Assembly: GCA_030431715.1 (NCBI GenBank)
Contig: JAUIIO010000006.1
Coordinates: forward strand, 62,001 to 126,000
DNA length: 64,000 nt
From: a bacterium
GTDB lineage: Bacteria > Bdellovibrionota_C > UBA2361 > RFPC01
Reading direction: 5' to 3'
Positions 27,261 to 36,908 of the stretch are shown here, in pieces. A program made the position numbers and the translations under genes. The stretch's first letter is position 1, and every line of letters starts with the position of its first letter. The notes beneath the pieces were generated by a model. That model was not told the DNA's origin. It saw only the letters and a list, made by a program, of their open reading frames with translations, and did no database searches.

Positions 27261-30200
27261 ATGTCTCGCACTGCCTCACCTACACACCAGCCTGATGAGC
27301 AGCGTTCATCCACCACTCCAGCTACTCCTGAGAGGCCAGAGGAAATTCAGGGACGAGTTGTCTACGAGCTCGATGCTCTTAAGGGATATAAGAAAAGGGC
27401 CGCGGGAGATAAAGCCGACCAAGAGACTCGTTTAGATGCCCTACTAGCGGCAGTCCAAGAGGTAAGCCTGATATTTGAATCTTCCGGTATTCCTCCAGCA
27501 AAGTGGTTCATAAGAGTATTTGCTGCGTCTTTTCAAACTCATGATAACAGCTACCTTTCTGGTCGAGAGCTTTTAGAAGAGATCGAGCAAAGCTATAACG
27601 ATCTCAGTCTTGAAGGAGCTGAACCACTCACCATCGTTGACGCATTTAGAGAAGCTGTAAGTGAAACACGCTCTATCACTATACCTAGAAGCTTTGAAAA
27701 GGCAGAACTAGGGACGCTGGAACTTCCGCGACAGATTAAAGAGGTCCTTGCGCCTTTTGAAGCCTCCGTACAGGAGCTTGAAAAGCTCATAGATGACATC
27801 TTTGAGTATCACTTTTCAGGTGATCCTTTTGAATTTACACCCGGAGTGCTTGAAAGCACGGAATACAAGTTTCGCTCCGGGCTTGTTCTTACAGGAAAGA
27901 CCATACTTGAATCATATTGCATAGCAAAATGGCGTAGGGACTTTCCAAATGAGCATCCAGAAAGGTCTCGAATACTAAGCTCCCGCCACTATAAGCCTGA
28001 AGACGTGATGCTTGAATACCGGAAACGAGCTATTCAAAAGCTGCTCGCAAAAGATTCCTTTACAACAATTGGTATCCCCTCTTCATTGAATAAGATAAAC
28101 ACTCTTACAACCTCAGATCTAGAATCCATAGCCGTTACTGCTATTAAGGAGATACAAAATAAAGACTCAAACCTTTTAAGTGTCGAACACGCAAGTTTAT
28201 TGGTTCTTAGTGACAGTGATGGACAAGAGGTATCTCTTATTGAGCTCCTACGTGCCATATCAATAAGCAGACACCGAGATAAGTATCCCGAGAAAGAGGT
28301 ATCTAAAAGCGAAATCATTCAAAAGCGTGGCTACCGCTTCGGTGATGTTTTGCGTTCTCTATCACGACTCTGCTCTGAATCCAGTAAATCGATTGCGCAG
28401 ATGAGTGATGAAGAGCTCGTGGAGTACGCTTCTAAGACCTCACTTTCCCCTATACTAGAAATCCTAACTTCACTCGGAAATAGCCCCGGCGTAATCATCG
28501 AAACTCTAAAACTCTTAGAGCCAGAAGCATCAAATGAAATCGCGCTAGAAGAACTTATCCCCCGCTACGTAGGACTTCAGGTACAGAGCAACCGTAGCCG
28601 CGGCTCAAATGGCGATTCGGGCGCTACACAGGATAGTAATCTCTCAAACTCCTTCGTCATGGCTCTCTTGCAGCTAGCAAGTCAGGGGAAAAATACTCTT
28701 GAACTTAACGACCAGCAATTCTCGCAAGCGCTACAAATCGCCATACGATGCCACCGCAGAACATTTGAATCAGATCCCGTAGCGCTCCTTAAGCAGCTAG
28801 GCACCGAGGTTGAAGAGCTAAGTAACACTGCAAAGCCAATGCTTACCCCGGCGCAACAAGAGATTATCACAAAGCTTTTGGTCTCAATGAGGCAACACTT
28901 CTCTGAGATACTAAACGAAGACTTAAGCTTCATGAAAACGCCACCTTTTCAGTATCAAAAGGAAGGAGTGCGCTTTCTCCGTATGCGAGATCAGGCACTC
29001 CTTGCGGATGAAGCCGGGCTAGCAAAGACCTATCAGGCCGTAGCCGCCGCGCTTTGCTGCAATTACAAAACGCTCTATATTACCCCGACAAGCACCGTTA
29101 CCAATGTAAGAGATGAGATCCTTGAGCACACACACCTTACAGAAGACAACATCGCCATCATCACCAGCGAAAGCCCGCAGAAGCGACGTGAGCAGATTGA
29201 AGCGCTTGATGATGAAACATTTGTAATTGTTGGTTATGAAACGCTCGCTGTTATATACAGAGATAGTCCTGAACTTTTTCAAAAGTTGTGTAAAGGAATA
29301 GATCTCAAAATACTCGATGAGGCTCATACTCCTGAGAACATTGATACCATTCGCGGTGAAGCTGTTCGAGCGCTTGATATTCCTAATAGCTGGTACCTAA
29401 CAGCTACTCCTTACCGAAGCGGTATCGCCGGTATCTTTTGGATACTAAACAGCATTAACCCGCACGAGTATCCAAACGAGAAGCTCTTTAATGAGCAATA
29501 TTGCCAAAATCTTGGTGGGCTCTATCAACTCCACCAGAACCTTCAGCATATTATGTTAAGACGAATTAAGGCTGACACGGTTTCTTACTTTGAAGACCCA
29601 GAAGTTAAGCCCTTTAGCCAACAGCTTGAAGAGATAGCGCCGCGCGTTCCGCAACAAAGAATTATACCACCTGAAGAAGAGGGCATGTTTGAGCTTATGC
29701 CCGCGCAGGAACAAACCATTATGTGGATGGTTTCAGACTTTAAGGGTTGGGCTACGCACTACAATGAAAATATAGCTCCACAAGGGGAATACATCGATAT
29801 TGATACGATAAATCCCCTCTTAAAGTTTCAGTTTATCCATAAGGCAATTTATGAACCCGAGTATCTGGGCCTTCCTGCTCCGGAGACGCTTTACCGCGAA
29901 ACTGACCGCAGCGTTATTAATCTCTTAAACGAAGACAAGAAAGGAATTCTCTGGGTGCAGCGCCACCTTACCGCTGACACTCTTTCAGCACGCTATCATC
30001 AGATAGGACATCTAAAGTTAGATGGGAGAATCCATCCTCGTGAACGGCTAGAACTTATCAACAGACACTTTCAAGAAGACCCAGACTGCAAGATTCTGGT
30101 CGCCAATCAAGCTGCTTTAAGTACCGGGGTGACAATTACCGCAGCTCACAAAGCCATTATGGTGCAGCCTACGTGGACTCCTTCGGAGTGGGTCCAAACT

Positions 30201-33005
30201 CTGGGCAGACACCAGCGAGTAATAGGGAGAGAAAAGCAGCGCTTTGCTAAGATGTACGCAGATACCGTTGTACTTATCCCCTGCTACTCTGACGCAATCC
30301 TGAGATCGATTGATGACCCTGATCTAAGAGAGATCATGGAACGAGGAACCCTTCCGTCTCAGACATTCTCACGTATCCAAGGCGGACGAGTCGTTTTTCA
30401 GGTGGTTACTGAAGGTTACCGAGACGAGGTAGAGTTCCAGCGTCAATTCCAGTCAAGCTTACTTAAAAGCATGGGGCTTGTTGAACACAAACAATATGAC
30501 GTCACAACAGGGGTAAAACCTCAAACCCGCTCTATGTATAAAGTCGCAGAGATACTCTATCCACTCTGGGAAGCCAATCAAGGTGACGATGAAGTTGAAG
30601 CCGCGCTCACAAGACTTATTTCACAAGCTAAATTTCACTCTGACGCGGTACTCTCCATAGCTGAAACCATTAAACATACAGAAACAGTAGATCCAGCAGC
30701 TCTTCAGTTTATCTCCTCAATATTTGAGCTTAAAAACCGAGCCATTAGAGAGCAGCTCCTTGAGTTCGCCCCGTGGATGCTCACGCATAGAGAAGAGTTT
30801 AATGAAGTAGCTGGCAAGATCACTACTCTAGATGCAGAAGAGAGTACAGCGAGCATTTTAAAAATTCTCCCGCTCATGCTCACCTTTCGCGGCACGGGCG
30901 ATACACCTAAAATCGATTCGTACCTTGCAGAAGCTAGCAGACTAAACAACAGCCCAGAGTCCCGAGATCAGAGGAAAAAGCTTCTTTTTGGCCTGATTCA
31001 TCTTATGAAATATCCTGCCGCTGTTGATGCACTTGAAAAAGCACTACCTGATAAAAGCACAGCGCTACAACACACCCTTTCCCAGATAATTGGCACAACA
31101 TATCAGTTCGGGCAGATTTGCAGATACTACGGGGAACTTCCCGATGAGTACTACGCGTTAAGTGAAGCTCATTTTAGCGCATTTACAGATATGTGTACCC
31201 GGGGCGTTAACCGCGCTCTTGAGGAATTTTGTGAAGTAGAGAGCGGAAGCGTTGATGCCATGCTTAGCTCAGATCCTGTTTGGGAAGACTCAGTCGACCA
31301 CCTCCTAAGCCTAATTACAGGGTGGATGAGCATCGAAGAGGAATCTAAACGCACCGAACTTCTTTCTCAAGCAAAAGAAGTATTTAGCACGATCCTAGGC
31401 GGCGATTACTCCGAGTGGCGTAAGCGAAACGATCCTCAAGCTGGCACAAAGATCTCTTTTCGCTCCAAAGATGACACCTTTTGGGATAAATTTAACGAGA
31501 ATACCTCCTATACATTTGAAAGCGTTGAACTCAGAAAGAAACTTCTTATACAAAGCATTCAAGACGAATACCGACTCTTAAAACGTGAGATCTATAGCAC
31601 CGCCAAGACCCTTGAAGGCCCACAGGTTACTGACCTCTACGATGTTGCGCTTAAGTATCACCGCTCAAACACCGTAGCTCTTCGTCGCCACCTTGAGTAC
31701 CGTAGAGATACGCTTAGAGCCATTGAAAAGAGAGTCGCAATAAATAAGACCTTTAGCGTGACTTCCGATGAAACACTCTTTTTAAAACAAGAAGGCGTTA
31801 ACCTAGACAATCCAAAGCTCGCAGATATATCTCTTAAGCGGATTGAAATTGAGAGAGCCATAGGATGGACAACTATTGAACAAAGTATCTCTTCGTTAAA
31901 CTCCGAGTCTAGCAACACGGATATGACCGAGGCTTTAAGAGCGCTTCAACGTAAAAAACACTTTTACGACGGCGAAGCAGCTGACCACATATCATTCGCT
32001 CTATCACGCGTGAGCGGATTACTTGAGGAATACACAACCTGCTCTGATACCAAAACTACCGCCACTGTTTCAGAGACAACACACCCAGCGCTTATTAGTA
32101 AAATGGGTTCACTCTCACCGAGGCTTATTAACTGTTTTAATCCTGATGCCGATCCTTATTTTACCCAATGGGTCCTTGGAGCTCTTGCCTCAAGAAACTT
32201 TAAGCTTTTAGTTGTTAAAGAAGGAGACTCACTACTCGCTTGGGCTCCGATGAAAGTTCGAAAGACCTTAAACGCTGAAGCAGAATCTACTCCAAACCTC
32301 TTTCTAGAACGTGGGCTCTCGGTATCAACCTATAACTTCAGGCCGGAGATGCTAGAGCTTATTGCCGCTAAGGGTAAAGACATGGAAGATACATGCGAAA
32401 CTCCGGTAGATGTCAGCTACCAGATCTTTGGCCGCGCAAATAAAGATGACATTCGCGTTCAGGGTACTGGCGCTTATACACGTGACGAATACGCAGAAGC
32501 TGTCTTCCATTTAAGGCGCGCAAAATCTGTAATACACACTGCCAGACTCTACGATCCTGAAAGATTTCTTACCGAACAGGAAGAGCAGGTAGTCGCCGGC
32601 TACGGAACAGCGAAACAATCAATTGATGAAGTCGTTAACGGCCTTATTAGGTCAGCAGCAACCTTGGTAGTTGATATAAGGCCAGGATCCAGAAGAAAAG
32701 CGTATCAGAAGTGTTCACGCGAAAAGCTTGAAGCAGCTCTAAAGGGCGCACAGATTGAGTACCTTTACGCAGGCGATACCCTAGGAAACCCTGGCGCTGG
32801 CAGCGGCTCAACAGCGTATTCAGCCTACCGTACCTTTATGCAGACAGAGAAGTTTAACCATGAGGCAGAACAGCTGGCAAAGAGAATACAAGATCTAGAC
32901 GGGCAGGTAATCATTCTCGGCGCGCAGTCTCGCCAGAGAAAATGTCCTAGAAATCATCTGATTAAATATCTTAAAGAGATCCTAGCATCTGGTGAGATAC
33001 GATAA
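27261..33005 (+). CDS. Giant SNF2-type helicase with C-terminal DUF488-like domain
   Basis: At 1914 residues this is far longer than a typical SNF2 ATPase. Residues 1-540 are unassigned and helical. The helicase core spans about 545-1060: Walker-A-like ADEAGLAKT (582-590, the usual GLGKT Gly being Ala588), DEAH box (686-689), SAT-equivalent LTATPYRS, and motif VI QTLGRHQRVIG with Arg983 and Arg986. A long helical region (about 1060-1640) follows. The last 115 residues match DUF488: VVDIRPGSRRK (about 1803-1812), EALEAALKGAQIEYLYAGDTLG-like, and KCPRNH (Cys1895-Arg1897-His1899). Such proteins remodel nucleoprotein using ATP. DUF488 function is not established. It closes the four-gene operon; whether this is defence, DNA modification or repair is open. 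Confidence 0.85.
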   Translation: MSRTASPTHQPDEQRSSTTPATPERPEEIQGRVVYELDALKGYKKRAAGDKADQETRLDALLAAVQEVSLIFESSGIPPAKWFIRVFAASFQTHDNSYLSGRELLEEIEQSYNDLSLEGAEPLTIVDAFREAVSETRSITIPRSFEKAELGTLELPRQIKEVLAPFEASVQELEKLIDDIFEYHFSGDPFEFTPGVLESTEYKFRSGLVLTGKTILESYCIAKWRRDFPNEHPERSRILSSRHYKPEDVMLEYRKRAIQKLLAKDSFTTIGIPSSLNKINTLTTSDLESIAVTAIKEIQNKDSNLLSVEHASLLVLSDSDGQEVSLIELLRAISISRHRDKYPEKEVSKSEIIQKRGYRFGDVLRSLSRLCSESSKSIAQMSDEELVEYASKTSLSPILEILTSLGNSPGVIIETLKLLEPEASNEIALEELIPRYVGLQVQSNRSRGSNGDSGATQDSNLSNSFVMALLQLASQGKNTLELNDQQFSQALQIAIRCHRRTFESDPVALLKQLGTEVEELSNTAKPMLTPAQQEIITKLLVSMRQHFSEILNEDLSFMKTPPFQYQKEGVRFLRMRDQALLADEAGLAKTYQAVAAALCCNYKTLYITPTSTVTNVRDEILEHTHLTEDNIAIITSESPQKRREQIEALDDETFVIVGYETLAVIYRDSPELFQKLCKGIDLKILDEAHTPENIDTIRGEAVRALDIPNSWYLTATPYRSGIAGIFWILNSINPHEYPNEKLFNEQYCQNLGGLYQLHQNLQHIMLRRIKADTVSYFEDPEVKPFSQQLEEIAPRVPQQRIIPPEEEGMFELMPAQEQTIMWMVSDFKGWATHYNENIAPQGEYIDIDTINPLLKFQFIHKAIYEPEYLGLPAPETLYRETDRSVINLLNEDKKGILWVQRHLTADTLSARYHQIGHLKLDGRIHPRERLELINRHFQEDPDCKILVANQAALSTGVTITAAHKAIMVQPTWTPSEWVQTLGRHQRVIGREKQRFAKMYADTVVLIPCYSDAILRSIDDPDLREIMERGTLPSQTFSRIQGGRVVFQVVTEGYRDEVEFQRQFQSSLLKSMGLVEHKQYDVTTGVKPQTRSMYKVAEILYPLWEANQGDDEVEAALTRLISQAKFHSDAVLSIAETIKHTETVDPAALQFISSIFELKNRAIREQLLEFAPWMLTHREEFNEVAGKITTLDAEESTASILKILPLMLTFRGTGDTPKIDSYLAEASRLNNSPESRDQRKKLLFGLIHLMKYPAAVDALEKALPDKSTALQHTLSQIIGTTYQFGQICRYYGELPDEYYALSEAHFSAFTDMCTRGVNRALEEFCEVESGSVDAMLSSDPVWEDSVDHLLSLITGWMSIEEESKRTELLSQAKEVFSTILGGDYSEWRKRNDPQAGTKISFRSKDDTFWDKFNENTSYTFESVELRKKLLIQSIQDEYRLLKREIYSTAKTLEGPQVTDLYDVALKYHRSNTVALRRHLEYRRDTLRAIEKRVAINKTFSVTSDETLFLKQEGVNLDNPKLADISLKRIEIERAIGWTTIEQSISSLNSESSNTDMTEALRALQRKKHFYDGEAADHISFALSRVSGLLEEYTTCSDTKTTATVSETTHPALISKMGSLSPRLINCFNPDADPYFTQWVLGALASRNFKLLVVKEGDSLLAWAPMKVRKTLNAEAESTPNLFLERGLSVSTYNFRPEMLELIAAKGKDMEDTCETPVDVSYQIFGRANKDDIRVQGTGAYTRDEYAEAVFHLRRAKSVIHTARLYDPERFLTEQEEQVVAGYGTAKQSIDEVVNGLIRSAATLVVDIRPGSRRKAYQKCSREKLEAALKGAQIEYLYAGDTLGNPGAGSGSTAYSAYRTFMQTEKFNHEAEQLAKRIQDLDGQVIILGAQSRQRKCPRNHLIKYLKEILASGEIR

Positions 33006-33016
33006 AGGGCTACACC

Positions 33017-33619
33017 CTACGTCTGCGCTATCTTCTTTCCGCTAGAAGAGACACCTGCTGTAAGAATATACCGGAGTGTATCAGTAACGGTCGGATCCAC
33101 TTCTTCGATGCGATCCTTAGGGACAAACACCGTAAATCCTCCGATCTGATAGCTCATCGGGAGATACACAGCGACAAGCCCTTCAGAATTCTTTCCGAGA
33201 AAATCCTCAGGCGTTTGTGAAGTAATAAGCCCCAGTAACCGCTCATCACTATCGCCCATCCGTACAAACACCGCTTTTGAAAACGAGTCCTTATTATCTT
33301 CAGAGAAGAACTCAAAAAAGTCCTTTATACCCCCGTAAATAGTCTTTACTAGCGGAAATGACATAATCATCCGCTCAAACATATCAAATACTTTACTAAG
33401 TAAGCTCACCTTCATAATGAGCCCGATAAAGAACGTAAGAAGAACAACGGCAACAATACCTGAGCCGTTTACATAATATTTATCAGGAAGGACGTAAGTA
33501 ATAGCGTCTTCAAAGATCTTCTCAGAGGAGCTAAGGAGCCACCAGCAGACGTAAACAGTTATAACAAGCGGCAATACCGTGGCGAGCCCACGCAAGAATG
33601 TTTTAACAAGTGCGTTCAT
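33017..33619 (-). CDS. DUF502 family membrane protein
   Basis: A 200-residue protein with two N-terminal transmembrane helices (about 10-30 and 52-72) and a soluble C-terminal domain containing FPLVKTIYGGIKD and SQTPEDFLGK, which match the DUF502 family. The function of the family is not known. The ATG at 33619 shares one base with the leuS stop (TGATG), so it is translated together with leuS. A GTG one codon earlier is possible. It is convergent with the helicase, with 11 nt between stops. Confidence 0.88.
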   Translation of the reverse strand: MNALVKTFLRGLATVLPLVITVYVCWWLLSSSEKIFEDAITYVLPDKYYVNGSGIVAVVLLTFFIGLIMKVSLLSKVFDMFERMIMSFPLVKTIYGGIKDFFEFFSEDNKDSFSKAVFVRMGDSDERLLGLITSQTPEDFLGKNSEGLVAVYLPMSYQIGGFTVFVPKDRIEEVDPTVTDTLRYILTAGVSSSGKKIAQT

Positions 33620-36321
33620 CACCTGTGTATAACATTAACAAGCCGTGGTGCGTTACTCTTTTTATCTCTAACCGTGATAAATTTATCTTCACCACTTAGA
33701 GCGTACTTTGTAGAGCTCATCTCAGCGAGCACCTGCTCTTTAAGAGCATCATCGGTAATATCAAGCGCAACTTCTATAAGACCACGTTTCTTACCATTAA
33801 CCTGAATAGCAACGATTGCTGAATCAACGGTAAGTACTGATGGATCAAACTCTGGCCAGCTAGCATGCGCAACAGATTCTTTCTCCCCAAGCCGCGCCCA
33901 GCATTCTTCTGCTATATGCGGAGCGAATGGAGACAGGAGAAGCACAAACTTCTTAAGAGTCTGCGCTGAAACCTGCTCGTTGTTAAGATCATTTAGACAT
34001 TCCATAAGAGCTGAGATAGCGGTATTAAGTCTTAGCTCCTCAAGGTCTTCTCCCACCTTCTTTACCGCCAGATGAATGGCGCGCTTTACCTTTTCGCTCT
34101 CTTCACTCTCAGAGATGGTGTCTCTTGCGCCTTCATCACTATTTGCTGTAACAAAGGACCATGCCCGTTTAAGAAAACGGAAATTTCCGCTAATCGCCTG
34201 AGAATCCCAGATCCGTGAAGAATCAAGCGGCCCCATAAACATCAGATACATCCTAAGAGTATCAGCGCCGTACTCATTAATAACATCATCAGGATTAATA
34301 ACGTTCTTAAGGCTCTTAGACATCTTAGCCACGATCTGCTCAAGTACCTCGCCACTCTTTTTGTGAACAGCCTTGCCGCTGTCATCAACATCGACTTCAT
34401 CAACAGGAATAAGCGCTCCGCGTTTATCCTTATATGCATGCGCTTGGATCATGCCCTGATTAAAGAGCTTCTTAAATGGCTCTACCGTGCTCACGTGTCC
34501 TAGATCAAAGAGGACCTTATGCCAAAACCGGGCATAAAGCAGATGAAGCACTGCGTGCTCAGCGCCACCTACGTAGAGGTCAACGTTCATCCACTCTTTC
34601 TCAAGCTTCTCGCTCCAGCCACTCTCAGTGTTATGAGGATCGATAAAGCGTAGGTAATACCAACAAGACCCAGCCCACTGAGGCATCGTGTTTGTTTCGC
34701 GGCGCCCCTTCTTTCCGGTAGCGGGATCAGTGATGTGTAACCAATCAGTAGCTTTAGCAAGTGGTGATTCCCCACCATCAGAAGGCTTATAATCTTCTAC
34801 CTGTGGCAAGATAAGCGGAAGCTCTTCATCAGAGAGCGCTGTTAACGTGCCATCTTCCCAGTGAACAATCGGAATTGGTTCTCCCCAGTACCGCTGTCGA
34901 GAAAAGAGCCAGTCACGAAGCTTATAGTTTACAACAGCTTTTCCTTTCTCCTGACTCTCAAGCCACGTAACTATCTTTTTCTGCGCCTCCTTATTTGTAG
35001 CACCAGTAAGCGCAAGCTCTCTTGCCACATCAAAATCGCGCTCGATCATCACACCGGGCTTCGTCCAAGAGATCTCACCGTCTCTTACCGCAGCAAGAAG
35101 CTCTTCGTCCTCAGTCTCCGGCTCAATAACCGGACGGATAGGAATCTGAAATGTGCGTGCGAACTCAAAGTCTCGCTCATCATGAGCTGGAACGCCCATC
35201 ACCGCACCAGTCCCTACGTTCATAAGAACATAGTCCCCGATGTAAAGTGGGACTTCTTCTTCGGTTATCGGGTTAATAACAAAGCTACCGGTAAATACTC
35301 CCGTTTTTTTACGGTTTTCAAGTGTACGGTCAAAGTCACTAAGCTTAAGAGCCTTATCACAGTACTCAGTAACCTTTGCTGAGTGATCTTCCGTAGTAAC
35401 CTGTTGCACTAGCGGATGCTCAGGCGAGATAACAAAAAAGGTCACGCCAAAGAGCGTATCTGGCCGCGTAGTAAATGCAGTAAGCGTATGAGGAGTACCG
35501 CCTACAGCAAACTCTATCTCAGCCCCGTGACGTTTCCCTATCCAGTTACGCTGCTGCTCTTTAATAGCCTCTGGCCAATCAACGTCATCGATCTCTTTAA
35601 GAAGCCGCTCTGCGTATTTCGTAATCCTTAACATCCACTGGCGCATGGGTTTACGTTCAACGTCGTGGCCACCGCGTTCAGATCTACCGTCAATTACCTC
35701 TTCATTCGCAAGCACTGTACCAAGCGCTGGACACCAGTTTACAAGCGCCTCATCAATATAGGCGAGCCGGTGCTCAGCTTGAAATTCTTGTACTGCGAGA
35801 TCTCCCTGCTTAGTGATCTCTTCTGGTATTGGGAGCTCTTCAATCGGGCGAGCTTTCTGCTGCTCTTCATCAAACCAAGAGTTGTAGAGCCGCAGGAATA
35901 TCCACTGTGTCCACTTATAGTACTCAGGCTTACACGTTGCGATCTCCCGGTCCCAGTCATAAGAGAACCCGATAAGCTTCATCTGCTTTACAAAGTTCTG
36001 ACAGTTCTCTTCAGTAATTCTTGCCGGGTGCTCTCCGGTATTTACAGCATGCTGCTCTGCAGGAAGGCCAAAGGCGTCAAATCCCATCGGGTGCAGCACA
36101 TCAAAGCCGCGCAGTCTCTTAAATCGAGAGTAGATATCAGTAGCGGTATACCCCAGCGGGTGCCCGATATGGAGCCCGGAGCCAGAGGGATAAGGAAACA
36201 TATCCAGACAGTAAAATTTCTTCTTTCCCGGACTCTCGGCAGTCTTGAAGGTCTTGTTCTTATCCCAGTACGCCTGCCAGCGCGATTCAATTTCAGCGGG
36301 TTGGTATTCTCGCACGCTCAT
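33619..36321 (-). CDS. leuS: Leucyl-tRNA synthetase
   Basis: Class I synthetase charging tRNA-Leu. HIGH (residues 51-54) and KMSKS (about 666-670) are intact, the CP1 editing domain is present (VYIGDY, TRPDTLFGVTF), and the catalytic zinc-ribbon region and C-terminal anticodon-binding domain follow. Its length of 900 residues is slightly above the usual bacterial 860-880. An operon with DUF502 is evident from the overlap at its end. Confidence 0.97.
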   Translation of the reverse strand: MSVREYQPAEIESRWQAYWDKNKTFKTAESPGKKKFYCLDMFPYPSGSGLHIGHPLGYTATDIYSRFKRLRGFDVLHPMGFDAFGLPAEQHAVNTGEHPARITEENCQNFVKQMKLIGFSYDWDREIATCKPEYYKWTQWIFLRLYNSWFDEEQQKARPIEELPIPEEITKQGDLAVQEFQAEHRLAYIDEALVNWCPALGTVLANEEVIDGRSERGGHDVERKPMRQWMLRITKYAERLLKEIDDVDWPEAIKEQQRNWIGKRHGAEIEFAVGGTPHTLTAFTTRPDTLFGVTFFVISPEHPLVQQVTTEDHSAKVTEYCDKALKLSDFDRTLENRKKTGVFTGSFVINPITEEEVPLYIGDYVLMNVGTGAVMGVPAHDERDFEFARTFQIPIRPVIEPETEDEELLAAVRDGEISWTKPGVMIERDFDVARELALTGATNKEAQKKIVTWLESQEKGKAVVNYKLRDWLFSRQRYWGEPIPIVHWEDGTLTALSDEELPLILPQVEDYKPSDGGESPLAKATDWLHITDPATGKKGRRETNTMPQWAGSCWYYLRFIDPHNTESGWSEKLEKEWMNVDLYVGGAEHAVLHLLYARFWHKVLFDLGHVSTVEPFKKLFNQGMIQAHAYKDKRGALIPVDEVDVDDSGKAVHKKSGEVLEQIVAKMSKSLKNVINPDDVINEYGADTLRMYLMFMGPLDSSRIWDSQAISGNFRFLKRAWSFVTANSDEGARDTISESEESEKVKRAIHLAVKKVGEDLEELRLNTAISALMECLNDLNNEQVSAQTLKKFVLLLSPFAPHIAEECWARLGEKESVAHASWPEFDPSVLTVDSAIVAIQVNGKKRGLIEVALDITDDALKEQVLAEMSSTKYALSGEDKFITVRDKKSNAPRLVNVIHR

Positions 36322-36678
36322 TCCTCTTAATGACTAAAAACACTATGTTTATTATATTTCATCAAAATAGATATGAAATCAAACCCATAGCCCTCTTTTT
36401 TCCCCACCGGGACTTGCTACAAAAGGAAAATTTGGGTAGAAATTACAGTCTGCTCTGTCGCCTCGGTGACATCGAGCAGGGGTTTTTGACCCGCTGCTGG
36501 TTGTTTACGGTGGCGGGTATGTTGACCCTCTCCTCTTTAATGAATCATCGATTGGTTTTAGAGGTCTTGCCCGTCTTCGCCCTTGCGGGCTACGACGTGG
36601 CGCATCAAATTGGCTACTTTAAGTCTAGTGGTCAGTTTGAATTTTGTTGCCGGCCTTCGCTCTTTGAGCTACGTCCGG

Positions 36679-36727
36679 CGCATCAAATTGAAGATCTCGC
36701 TTGCAGCGAGCTTTTCAATTTGATGCG
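36679..36727. repeat. Hairpin element with 14-bp arms at the 5' end of tRNA-Asp
   Basis: Arms CGCATCAAATTGAA and TTCAATTTGATGCG surround an inner stem CTCGC/GCGAG. The last base of the right arm is the first base of tRNA-Asp. Read on the minus strand, the inner part begins AAG and ends ATC, as in the copy at tRNA-Ala. Confidence 0.8.
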
Positions 36728-36803
36728 GAGCCATAGCTCAGTTGGTTAGAGCGCTCGCCTGTCACGCGAGAGGTCGCGGGTTCGAGTCCCGTTGGCTCCG
36801 CCA
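36727..36803 (+). tRNA. tRNA-Asp (anticodon GTC)
   Basis: Starts GGAGCCATAGCTCAGTTGG. Acceptor GGAGCCA/TGGCTCC, D arm, anticodon arm CTCGC-CTGTCAC-GCGAG with anticodon GTC, T arm CGGG-TTCGAGT-CCCG and discriminator G are all in place. Unlike tRNA-Ala in this window, CCA follows directly (36801-36803), either truly encoded or a chance product of the adjoining hairpin arm. Confidence 0.96.
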
Positions 36804-36845
36804 CATTTTGGAAAGTTTGCGCAGCAAAATCTCCAAAATGTGGCG
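36799..36845. repeat. Hairpin element with 14-bp arms at the 3' end of tRNA-Asp
   Basis: Arms CGCCACATTTTGGA and TCCAAAATGTGGCG enclose AAG, inner stem TTTGC/GCAAA and ATC. The left arm begins in the last bases of the tRNA and includes its CCA, so the right arm mirrors the tRNA tail. It could serve as a terminator, but no T-run follows. Confidence 0.8.
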
Positions 36846-36908
36846 CCGGACGTCTTGTCCTCCATAGCTTTAGCGACGGAGGAAGCTTCAGCGAAGGCCG
36901 GCAACAAA

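Larger units (their letters stand above)
36643..36908. repeat. Nested palindromes centred on tRNA-Asp
   Basis: Outer arms TTTGTTGCCGGCCTTCGC (36643-36660) and GCGAAGGCCGGCAACAAA (36891-36908) are perfect inverse complements. Inside them are a second pair, ACGTCCGGCG (36671-36680) and CGCCGGACGT (36844-36853), then two hairpins with 14-bp arms that directly abut the tRNA ends. The tRNA thus lies in a three-layer inverted repeat of 266 bp. It could extrude as a cruciform or fold in RNA; it may also be the footprint of a mobile palindromic element. Confidence 0.75.

Noticed and set aside
34861..36330. Several plus-strand frames of 70-220 codons opposite leuS
   Set aside because: leuS is complete and well matched on the other strand; these frames have no domains and no ribosome sites.
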